The notes under the pieces were generated by a model. That model did no database searches, had not been told where the DNA came from, and was given only the letters and a program-made list of their open reading frames with translations. A stretch of 64,000 bases of DNA. Source: Pedobacter nutrimenti. GTDB lineage: Bacteria; Bacteroidota; Bacteroidia; Sphingobacteriales; Sphingobacteriaceae. The position numbers and the translations under genes were made by a program. Numbering within the stretch: the first letter of the stretch is position 1; each line of letters starts with the position of its first letter. This document shows positions 36,320 to 48,300 of the stretch, piece by piece. The stretch spans positions 62,001-126,000 of the forward strand of contig NZ_QKLU01000007.1 of NCBI RefSeq assembly GCF_003208655.1, given 5' to 3'.

Positions 36320-39300
36320 TTGAAGACCTTCATACATACCATTAAACTGATGCTAATTTTATTGTTCGCCGGGGCTGCTACAGCTTCGGCTCAGCAGTTT
36401 TTTAGGGTCATTGGTGGTATTCCGCACCTTCCTGCCGTAGATCCGGCAGTGGTAGCGGCCCCTGTTCAAGGCATGCTCATTTACAGCACAAAGGACCAGC
36501 AGCCACTCATCTATAATGGCACGGCCTGGGAATCCCTTTGCAGTAATAACATTAACGTCAGCACGGTTAAAGATTACTTGGAAGTCAAATCCGGGATCCC
36601 TTATCTGTCTGCACTTACAAATGTACCTGCCGGAAACATTTCTGCCGGAGGTGTTTATTATTCGAAAACAGAAAAAACCATGATGATCCACGATGGGAAC
36701 AACTGGAATTCCGTTGCCAAGCTTACTGGAAAAAGTGTTTTCAGTCAGAGCAGTGGTTTTTCAACCAACAGTGGGCTGAAGATTTCCAAGCTCCCGGTTT
36801 TGGGTAGCAATCCTGTACCCCTGGGCCTTTCGGCAGGGGCAATGTATGTGAATACAGTATCCAGGGCCCTGCGGTATTACGATGGTGCCGTCTGGAAAGA
36901 CATCAGCTGTTTGCCGGTCATTTCCACGGTGCCGCCCAATAACATCACCAATATTGCTGCCCGCAGCGGGGCTGATATTAAAAGCAATGGTGGTTCTGCC
37001 ATTATCCTTCAGGGAATTTGCTGGAGCACCAGCGCCAATCCCGATACGACGTTAAGCACTAAAACCAGGAACCTGGTTACCGGTAAAGATACCGGTATTT
37101 TTCCTGGTTTGATCACCGGGCTGCAAGCCAATACGGTGTACCACGTGAGGGCTTATGCCCTCAACAGCTCTGGTATTGTATATGGGGAAGACTTGATTTT
37201 TCGAAGTGCGCCTGCTTCCCTGCCAGACATCATCACCCTGGATATTGACAACTTTTCCCCGGTGATGGCCAATAGCGGAGGAGCGATCAACAGCGATGGA
37301 GGTGCCCCGATTACCCTCCGGGGAGTCACATGGAGTACGACTGGGGACCCCAAGGACGATCCGGATGCATTTTTTACCCGGGATGGTTCCGGAGTAGGAA
37401 CTTTCCCGAGCCGGCTCACAGACCTGGTGCGCAATACCACCTATTATGTCAGGGCCTATGCAGACAACATTGCCGGAAGGGCTTATGGAAACTTGCTGCA
37501 GTTTACCACACCCATGGCCACTGCACCGGTCCTGAGCTCACCCAATATTAAAATCACAGACATTACCGATGTTTCTGCAGTCAGTGAAGTGACCATTATC
37601 AATAACGGCGGGGAAACCGTTATCGAAAGGGGCGTTTGCTGGAGTACCGACAGGGTCAATTATACCTATAATCCTTCCACTACGGTAAACCCAACAGATA
37701 TCGGGACTTTTCTTTGTAAAATGACAGGCCTTACTTCAGGAACCCTCTATTATGTAAAAGCTTACGCGAAAAACATTATTGGAACCAGTTACAGCAGTGA
37801 AACCAGTTTCATCACCACTTCACTGCCCACCCTGACCACCATAATTCCCTATAATTATGATGCGGCCAGCCATGTCAATGGCTGGTTCCCGGGCTATAAC
37901 GGTACCATTGCCCTGAGTGGGGGAGACATCAGCAGTAACGGGGTTTCCCTGATTACCAAACGCGGAATTGTCTGGGATACCAATGCTGCGCCAACCATAG
38001 ATTTGAACACCAAAACCGAACAGAGCATTAATGGCAGTGGGATGGGTACTTTTTACCATTACCTGACCAGCCTGACACCAGGCAGCACATATCACGTGAG
38101 GGCTTATGCGACCAATAAACTGGGAACGGCTTATGGCGAAGAAATGGTTTTTAAAACCCCACAGGTACCCATTTTAACCACGACAGCAGCAGGGCCAGTG
38201 GCCAATACCAGCCTGAGCAGCGGAGGAAGCATTACTGATGACGGAAGAATGCCGGTACACACACGTGGGCTTTGCTGGGCAACAACAGACAATCCAACGG
38301 TCGATGGCCAGCATACGGTAAATGGTAGCGGATCAGGAACTTTTCTGAGCAGCATCACCGGGCTGATGGGCAGTACGACGTATTATATCCGTGCTTATGC
38401 CATCAATTATGTAGGCATAGGTTATGGAGCAACCCTTGTGGTCAAAACAGCAGCCCCTCAAAAACCAGCGGTAACGACTTTAGCTGCTTCCAGCACTTCC
38501 GGCTCCACTTCTGCAGGTGGCGGAGAGGTCACAGACAACGGCGGGGCCGAAGTGACTTCCAGGGGCTTACTCTGGAGTTCCCAACCCGATTTTACACCAG
38601 ACCTCTCTTCACCAAATAAAACTACAGAAAGCGGGGGAACAGGTCGTTTTAACAGTACTATAAATGGATTAGAGCCTAATAAAACCTATTACGTGCGGGC
38701 CTATGCGGTCAACAGTGCCGGAGCAGCTTATGGCGAGGCCCTTTCCTTTAAAACCTTTACCCTGGCTCAGCTGATTACTACTGAGGCGAGCAGTATTACC
38801 AGTACCACCGCAGTGAGCGGCGGGGATATTTTTAGCGACGGGGGTGATAAAGTGACTTCCAGCGGTATTGTCTGGAGTACCAAACCCAATCCAACCAGGG
38901 ACCTTCCCAGCCGGACACAAGGCGGAACAGGAGTAGGTAGTTTCATACATAGCCTTACTGAACTGATGGGCAATACGACCTATTATGTAAGGGCTTATGC
39001 AGTAAACCGGGCAGGAACAGCCTATGGAAATGAAATCACCTTTAACACAGCGCCAGCCATATTGCCAAGCCTGAAAACAGAGGAAGCGACCGAAATTACG
39101 GGAAAAACAGTAAAGAGCGGGGGCCGGATCATCAGCAATGGCGGAGCCGAACTGATCATGACGGGTATGGTCTGGAGCCAGACCCAGGGCTTTTTACCCG
39201 ATACAGTGGTCAACAATAAAACCATTCAGCAGGATGCGGGAAGCTTTATCAGTATGATAAAAGGTCTGCAACCAGGTACGACTTATTATGCACGCGCTTA

Positions 39301-42300
39301 TGCCGCCAATTCCGTTGGTCTGGTTTATGGAAATGAAATTGTTTTTAAAACGGCCAGCCTGGCCACACTGACTACCTTAAAACCTGTGGCTTCTTCCATT
39401 ACCAGTACCTCTGCCACCAGTGGGGGAACGATCATCAGTAACGGAGGTTCCTATATCCAGAGCAACGGGATTTGCTGGGGCACCAGTCCTAATCCAACCC
39501 TGGACGATTCCTTTGTGGTTGCCGGCTCCGGTTCGGGAAGTTTTGCCGCAGACCTTAAAGATCTGATGGGTTCTACAACCTATTATGTGCGCGCCTTTGC
39601 CACCAATGCAGCAGGTACAGCTTATGGAAATCTCGAAAGTCTGGTCACCAAAGCACCGGTTCCATTGACCATACAAACTTTGCAGGCCACAAACATCAAA
39701 GGAACCAGTGCCAGCAGCGGAGGAAATATACTCAGCAGCGGAGGTGCCCTGGTGAGTACTAGGGGGGTGGTCTGGGCAACGAGTGCCGATTTTAAACCCG
39801 ATACAGTGGTGAGTAGCAGAACGGCAGATACGGGTTACGATAAAGGAATTTTTCAAAGTAATTTAAAAAAACTGAAACCTGGTACGACCTATTATGTACG
39901 TGCTTATGCCAGCAGTATTGCCGGTACAGTTTATGGCAACCTGGTGAGTTTCAGTACACCAAAGCTGGCCACGATCACTACCAATACACCAACATTTGTA
40001 AGCAACAATACGGCCCAAACCGGTGGTAACATTAGCGATGCGGGCGGTGCGGAAGTGACCGAAAGAGGGGTGGTCTGGAGTACCATTGCCAATTTTGATC
40101 CCGAGGATCCCGGTCTTTCCGGTAGGACCAGTGATGGCGGGGGTACTGGAATATTCAACAGCTATCTGAAAGATTTGCTTTCAGACACCAGATATTATGC
40201 AAGGGCATACGCGGTGACCAGCGGGGGGACCGCTTTCGGGCAACAGGTCAGTTTTACCACCGGCGCACCAAAGCTTCCTTCCCTGACCACGACCTTGCCA
40301 AGTCAGGTGACCGGTACCACGGCCATAGGTGGAGGGGAAATCACAGATGAAGGTGGTGCAGTTGTACAAAGTCAGGGCGTGGTCTGGAGTACACAGGAAA
40401 ACTTCGACCCTGTAACAGTTACACAAAACAAAACTGTTCAAAATGGTAGTGGAAAAGGTATTTTTACCAGTAACATTATAGGTTTAAGTCCGGGCACAAC
40501 CTATTACATCAGGGCCTATGCGACCAATAAAGTGGGTACTGCCTATGGCAACCAGTTCAGCTTTATCAGTAGGCCACCCATTCCAATTACTGTAGTGACC
40601 ACCAAAGCCAGTAGTATTACCGGAACCAGCGCCACCAGCGGTGGGGAAATTACCCGCAATGATGGTTTACTGGTGAGTACCAGGGGAATCCTATGGAGTG
40701 TGTATCCTGATTTTAACCCCGATACCATCACTGTCAATAAAACGGCAGAGACGGGTTACGATAAGGGTGTTTTTACCAGTTATTTGAAAAACCTGACACC
40801 AGGCACTACCTATTATGTACGGGCTTATGCGGTGAGCAATGCGGGTACAGCTTATGGAGAAGTGATTAGTTTTGTGACGGCCGACCTGGCCACCATTACC
40901 ACCAATTCTCCCGGACTGATCACCAATACAACAGCCGATTTTGGCGGGAACATTAGTTATTCAGGCGGTTCTAATGTAACCAGCAGGGGCATGATCTGGA
41001 GCACCGTTGAAAACTTTATACCGGATCTTTCCACCACCAATAAAACCTATAATGGTAGTGGTACAGGTAGTTTTACGACCACCATCACCGGACTGGTCGC
41101 TGATACCAAATATTACTTCCGGGCTTATGCGGTAAACATTGCCGGTGTTGCTTATGGACAGCAGATCGGCATTACCACTTATCCCCCGGTTTTGCCGGAG
41201 CTGACGACCACTGCTGCAGTAAGAATTACCGGAACCAGTGCTTCTTCGGGAGGAAACATTACCGATGAGGGCGGAGTGACCGCCGAGATCAGAGGTGTGG
41301 TGTGGAGTCTGGTCCCTAATTTCGATCCGGTAAAAGTCACCACCAACAGGACCACGCAAACCGGGGCTGGTAAAGGTATTTTTGTAAGCAATATTGCCGG
41401 ACTGCAACTGGGTACTACCTATTACATCCGTGCTTATGCCAGCAACCGGGTCGGTACAGCTTATGGAAATGAACTGAGCTTCACCACGCAAACGGTTGCT
41501 TCCATTTCCACCATAGCCATTTCAGCCAATACAGGCACTACCGCCATGAGCGGTGGTCTGATCAGTATGGATGGTGGTGCAGCCGTGCTCCAGCAAGGTG
41601 TAGTCTGGAGTACCAGTCCGAATCCGACAACTGGTTTGGTGACCAAAACCAGTGATGCAGGTTCCGGACGTTTCAACAGTAAGCTGACCAACCTGAAACC
41701 GGCAACCACGTATTATGTAAGGGCCTATGTGATCAATAGCCTGGGTACTTCCTATGGCAATGAAATTGTATTTACCACTAATCCGGTCCTGGCCAGCCTG
41801 ACCACAACCGATCCGGCCATTACCTCCAATACCACAGCCAGCAGTGGGGGTACCATTACTTTCGATGGCGGTGCGCCAATTACCGAAAGGGGTATTGTCT
41901 GGAGCAGCCAGGCCAATTTCAAACCAGATACCGTTAAAACCAACCGGACTTCAGACGGTCAGGGAGATGGTACATTTATGTCGGATCTGACTGATCTGGT
42001 AAAAAGCACCACTTATTATGTTCGTGCCTATGCCACCAATGCTGCCGGTACGGCTTATGGCAATCAGTTAACGGTAACCATATTTGCCACCTCCCCAATT
42101 CTGATCACTAAAAAAGTAACCAGTATTGCGGGCTACACTGCTATAAGCGGTGGGATCATAACCAGCGATGGTGGGGCAACAGTAACCAAACGCGGAATTG
42201 TCTGGAGTACTTCACAAAATCCAACCATTGCCCTGTCTACCAAAACCAGCGATCCGGATGCAGGTGACGGGACCTTCAGCAGCGCCTTGTCCGGTTTACA

Positions 42301-45300
42301 GCAAAATACCCTGTATTATGTCAGGGCTTATGCCATAAATGCCATAGGAGTAGCTTATGGTCTGGAAGAATCTTTCTTTACCCTGGCCCTGCCTACCTTA
42401 ACAGCCACCACAGAAGTCACCAATATCCGTTCTACGACGGCCAGTAGCGGAGGGGAAATTACCGACGATGGACGTACACCAATTCTGAGCAGGGGTATTG
42501 TATGGAGTACCTACAGTGGCCCAACCATTAGCCTGGGCACAAAAACCGTAGACAATGTGACCAAAGGAATCGGGGTGTTCAGTGCAAACATGAGCGGACT
42601 TGCCCCAAATACCACCTATTATGTCCGTGCCTACGCCAGCAATAGTGTTGGGGTCAATTATGGAAGTGAAAGGGTATTCAAAACCAATATCGTTTCTCTG
42701 CCAACACTCACCACTGCTGCGGTAAGTTCTATCCAGGGCACCTCGGCCATGGGTGGAGGAGAAGTCATAGACGATGGTGGAATGCCGGTGGTGACCCGGG
42801 GAATTGTCTGGAGCACCAGTACAGGGCCAACCATTGCCCTAAGCACCAAAATTGTAAATGGTACTGCAGGAACAGGAAGCTATAGCAATGTGTTTGCAGG
42901 ACTGGTTCCGGGAACCACTTATTATGTACGGGCTTATGCGACAAATAGTGTGGGAACGGCCTATGGTAATGAAGTGAGTTTTACCAGTTCTGCGGTACTA
43001 CCAACATTGAGTAATGTGACCCTTTCCAATGTCAAAATGACCTCGGCCGATGGGGCGGCAACATTAACCTTTAATGGGGGAGCGGCCATAAGCGACCTGG
43101 GTTTTGTATGGAACACTGTAGACACCATTCCGGCAACAGGCAACAGGTTTAGCGCTGGACCAAACGGCACAGCCATTTCCGGAACAATCAGCGGTTTGCT
43201 GCCAAACACGAAATACTTTGTATGGGCTTATGGAAGCAACACAATAGGTACAGGTTACAGTACAAAATCGACAGTACTTACTACACCAACCCTGCCAACC
43301 ATCACCACAACAAAGCCAAGTGCCATTACGCAAAGCACAGCCAGTTCTGGTGGTACAGTGACTAATGATGGTGGTGCGGCCGTTACGGCAAAAGGAATTG
43401 TCTGGAGCACCGATAAGGATCCGACAACAGATTTGACAACAAAAACACTTAACGGAACAGGACTTGGTGGTTTTGCCAGCAGCATCACCGGTCTGACCAA
43501 AGGCACTAAATATTATGTACGTGCCTATGCAGTCAACAGCATGGGAACGGCTTATGGCAACCTCGACAGCCTGAGTACACTGGATATCCCGGTACTGACT
43601 ACTACACCTGCCAGCAATATTGCCAGTACCTCGGCCAGCAGCGGCGGGGAGATCACCAGCGATGGCGGGACAGCGGTTACCGTAAGAGGCGTGGTCTGGG
43701 ATAAAGCAAAAGACCCAACCATTGCACTAAGTACTAAAACTTCCAATGGTACAGGAAAAGGAATATTCGTCAGCAGCCTTACACCTTTATCCCTGGCCAC
43801 TAAATATTATTTCAGGGCTTATGCCACCAATAGTGTAGGTACGGCTTATGGTAATCTGGACAGCTTAAAAACACCGGCGGTTCTTCCTGTGGTCAGTGTG
43901 GTTAAGTTATCGGACATGACCGAAACCACTGTAACAGGTACATCGGAAGTCACCTATGATGGCGGGGCCGATGTCACGGCAAGGGGGCTGGTCTGGAATA
44001 CGACCGGAAATCCAACGCTGGAAAACAGTACAGTTGTACCGGCCGGTACGGGAACAGGTGGCTTCAGCGGTCTGGTGGAAGGACTGGAAGAGGGCCTTAC
44101 TTTTTACATCAGAGGTTATGCTACCAATAGTGTTGGAACAGGTTACAGTACGGACGTTGCCAGTTTCCAGATCTGTAAACCCGTAACGGTGATCCACAGA
44201 GCCGGATTGAACGGAGCTCCTGCGGATAAAACCATTACCTATAAACTGATCAATACCAAATTATCGGGTGCTTCCAAATGCTGGATTACTCAGAACCTGG
44301 GGTCTGATAAACAGGCAGCTTCACTTGGCGATGCCACAGAAGCCGCATCAGGCTGGTACTGGCAGTTCAACAAATTACAGGGTTATAAATATGATGCGAC
44401 TGGTACCCGTACACCAAACAATGCATGGACACCATGGATCAATGGTAACGGAGAAAATTTAAACTGGGTAGCGGCCAATGACCCATGTACACAGCTCATG
44501 GGTGGGGGATGGCGCATCCCTACTTCTGCAGAATGGGCGGCGGTCTCTGCTGCACCGCAAAGCTGGACTACAACAGCCATGGCTTATGCTTCAGAACTGA
44601 AACTGCATGCTGCTGGAAATACCAATTACACAGGAGGGCTCCTGGCACGCGGAACGGCCATGAGTTACTGGTCATCGACCCAAAATGCCAGTACCGCTTA
44701 CGGCAATTACTTCAATGGGCTGGGCATGACTACAGCCGATAAAGCCTCGGCATTGCCGCTGCGTTGTTTGCGGGATATGATTATAAAGAGTGTTCCGACG
44801 GTGACCAATGTATCGGCTCCTGTTTCGGGGATGACGGTCAATACCGCTGAAGGTGCTGCAACCGTGACTAATGATGGTGGAGTAGCGGTTACCGCAAGAG
44901 GACTGGTCTGGAATACCACTGGAAACCCAACATTGGACGATAACGTTATGGCATCAGGTTCAGGAACAGGAGATTTTAAAGCCCTTCTGCTCAATCTGGA
45001 AGAAGGCCCGACCTATTATGTCCGTGCTTATGCGACCAATAGTGAAGGAACAGCCTATAGCCCGCTGGTGACCAGCTTTAAAATCTGTAATCCATTTACG
45101 GTGATCCACCGGGAAGGATTAAACGGTGCACCGGTAGACAAGACGGTTACTTATAAAACCATCAGCACCAGCGTTTCAGGTGCTGCCCGTTGCTGGATTG
45201 CACAGAACCTGGGCGCTGACCAGCAGGCGATCAGCCTGACCGATAATACAGAACTTTCATCGGGCTGGTACTGGCAATTCAACAAAATACAAGGCTTTAA

Positions 45301-48300
45301 ATACGATGTGGTTACTGGTGCCCGTACACCAAATTATGCCTGGGTACCTTGGATTACCAGTAACGGAGAAAATTCAAACTGGGTTGCCGCTAAAGATCCT
45401 TGTACACAATTGCTTGGATTGAGCTGGCGTTTGCCAACTTCTACAGAATGGGCTGCAGTATCTGCACCGCCTCAGTACTGGACAGCCACTACACAGGCCT
45501 ATGCTTCAGAACTGAAACTGCATGCGGCGGGCAGTACCAATACTTCGGGCGGTTTAGGCGGTAGGGGTAGCGGTATGGCTTATTGGTCATCGACTCAAAA
45601 TGTAAACACCTCTTATGGCAATTATTTCCTAGGAACAGGCATTACCACTGCTGATAAAGCCGCCGCATTGCCGGTTCGCTGCCTGAGGGATATGATCGTT
45701 AAAAACCTGCCAACGGTAACCAATGTGGTAGTGCCGGTTTCGGGGATGACTGAAAACAGTGCGGCCGGATCGGCAACAGTTGCCACCGATGGTGGTGCAG
45801 CAGTAACCGCCAGAGGGCTGGTCTGGAACACCACCGGAACCCCAACAACCGCCGACAACGTGATCGCGTTGGGTGCAAGCACAGGCGACATTAGCGGTGT
45901 ACTGAGTGGCCTGGAAGAAGGTCCAACCTATTATGTCCGTGCTTTTGCGACCAATAGTGAAGGAACAGCTTACAGTCCACTGGTGACCAGCTTTAAAATC
46001 TGTAATCCATTTACAGTGATCCACAGGGCTGGCTTAAACGGTGCACCGGCAGATAAAACAGTTACTTATAAAACGGTCAGTACCAGTCTTTCAGGAGCAG
46101 CCCGCTGCTGGATTACCCAGAATCTTGGATCTGACCAGCAGGCCGGAGCATTGGGAGATGCTTCAGAACCTTCATCGGGCTGGTATTGGCAGTTTAATAA
46201 AATACAAGGTTATAAATATGATGCCACAGGTTCCCGTACGCCAAATAATGGCTGGGTTCCATGGATCAACAGCAACGGAGAAAATTCCAACTGGCTGCCA
46301 GCCAACGACCCATGTATCTTGTTGCTGGGCACCAGCTGGAGGCTTCCAACTTCAGCAGAGTGGGTTTCGGTGTATACACCACCGCAAAACTGGACCACAA
46401 CGGCCATGGCTTATGCCTCAGAACTGAAACTGCATGCTGCTGGAAATACCAATTACACAGGAGGGCTCCTGGCACGCGGAACGGCCATGAGTTACTGGTC
46501 ATCGACCCAAAATGCCAGTACCGCTTATGGCAATTACTTCAATGGTACTGCAGTGACTACTGCCGATAAAGCCTCGGCATTGCCTGTGCGTTGTTTGCGT
46601 GATATGATTGTTAAAAGCCTTCCGGCGGTAACCAATGTAGTGGTTCCTGTTTCGGGGATGACGGTCAATACCGCTGAAGGTTCAGCAACAGTGACCGGTG
46701 ATGGTGGTACAGCGGTTACCGCAAGAGGACTGGTCTGGAATACCACCGGAACGCCGACAACCGATGACAATATCATTGCAGCCGGTTCAGGAACAGGAGA
46801 TTTCAAATCCCTGCTGAAAGATCTGGAAGAAGGTCCGACCTATTATGTTCGTGCCTTTGCCACCAATAGTGCAGGTACGGCCTACAGCACAGTGGTGACC
46901 AGCTTTAAAATCTGTAATCCATTTACGGTGATCCACAGGGAAGGTTTAAATGGTGCACCGGTAGACAAGACGGTTACCTATAAAACCATCAGCACCAGCG
47001 TTTCAGGTGCTGCCCGTTGCTGGATTGCCCAAAACCTGGGCGCTGACCAGCAGGCGATTAGCCTGACCGATAATACAGAACTTTCATCGGGCTGGTACTG
47101 GCAGTTCAACAAAATACAAGGCTTTAAGTACGATGCGGCAGGTGCCCGCAGTCCAAATAATGCCTGGGTACCCTGGATCACCAGTAACGGAGAAAACTTA
47201 AGCTGGGTTGCCGCCAAAGACCCATGTACCTTATTATTGGGTGCGAGCTGGCGTTTGCCAACTTCTACAGAGTGGGCTGCAGTAGCTGCACCGCCTCAGT
47301 ACTGGACTGCCACTACACAGGCCTATGCCTCAGAACTGAAACTGCATGCGGCGGGCAGTACCAATACTTCGGGTGGTTTAGGCGGTAGGGGTAGCGGTAT
47401 GGCTTACTGGTCATCGACCCAAAATGCAAACAGCTCTTATGGCAATTATTTCCTGGGAACAGGGATTACCACTGCTGATAAAGCCGCCGCATTGCCGGTT
47501 CGCTGCCTGAGGGATATGATCGTTAAAAACCTGCCGACTTTAACCAATGTGGTAGTGCCGGTTTCGGGGATGACTGAAAACAGTGCGGCCGGATCGGCAA
47601 CAGTTGCCACCGATGGTGGTGCAGCAGTAACCGCCAGGGGGCTGGTCTGGAACACCACCGGCACCCCAACAACCGCCGACAACGTGATCCCTTTGGGTAA
47701 AAATACTGGCGACATCAGTGGTGTACTGAACAGTCTGGAGGAAGGTCCGACCTATTATGTCCGTGCTTTTGCGACCAATAGTGAAGGAACAGCTTACAGT
47801 CCGCTGGTGACCAGCTTTAAAATCTGTAATCCATTTACAGTGATCCACAGGGCTGGCTTAAACGGTGCGCCTGCAGATAAAACAGTCACGTATAAAACGG
47901 TCAGCACTAGTCTTTCAGGAGCAGCCCGCTGCTGGATTACCCAGAACTTGGGATCTGACCAGCAGGCTACAGCATTAGGAGATGCCACAGAAGCTTCGTC
48001 GGGCTGGTACTGGCAGTTTAATAAAATACAAGGCTTTAAATACGATGCGGCCGGTGCCCGTACGCCAAACAATGGCTGGGTCTCCTGGATCACCAGCAAT
48101 GGAGAAAGTTCCAACTGGGTAACAGGCAATGACCCATGTACTTTGTTGCTGGGTACCAGCTGGAGGCTTCCGACTTCAGCAGAGTGGGTTTCGGTGTATA
48201 CACCACCACAAAACTGGACCACAACGGCCATGGCTTATGCCTCAGAACTGAAGCTGCACGCGGCAGGAAATACCAATTACACAGGAGGACTCCTGGCACG

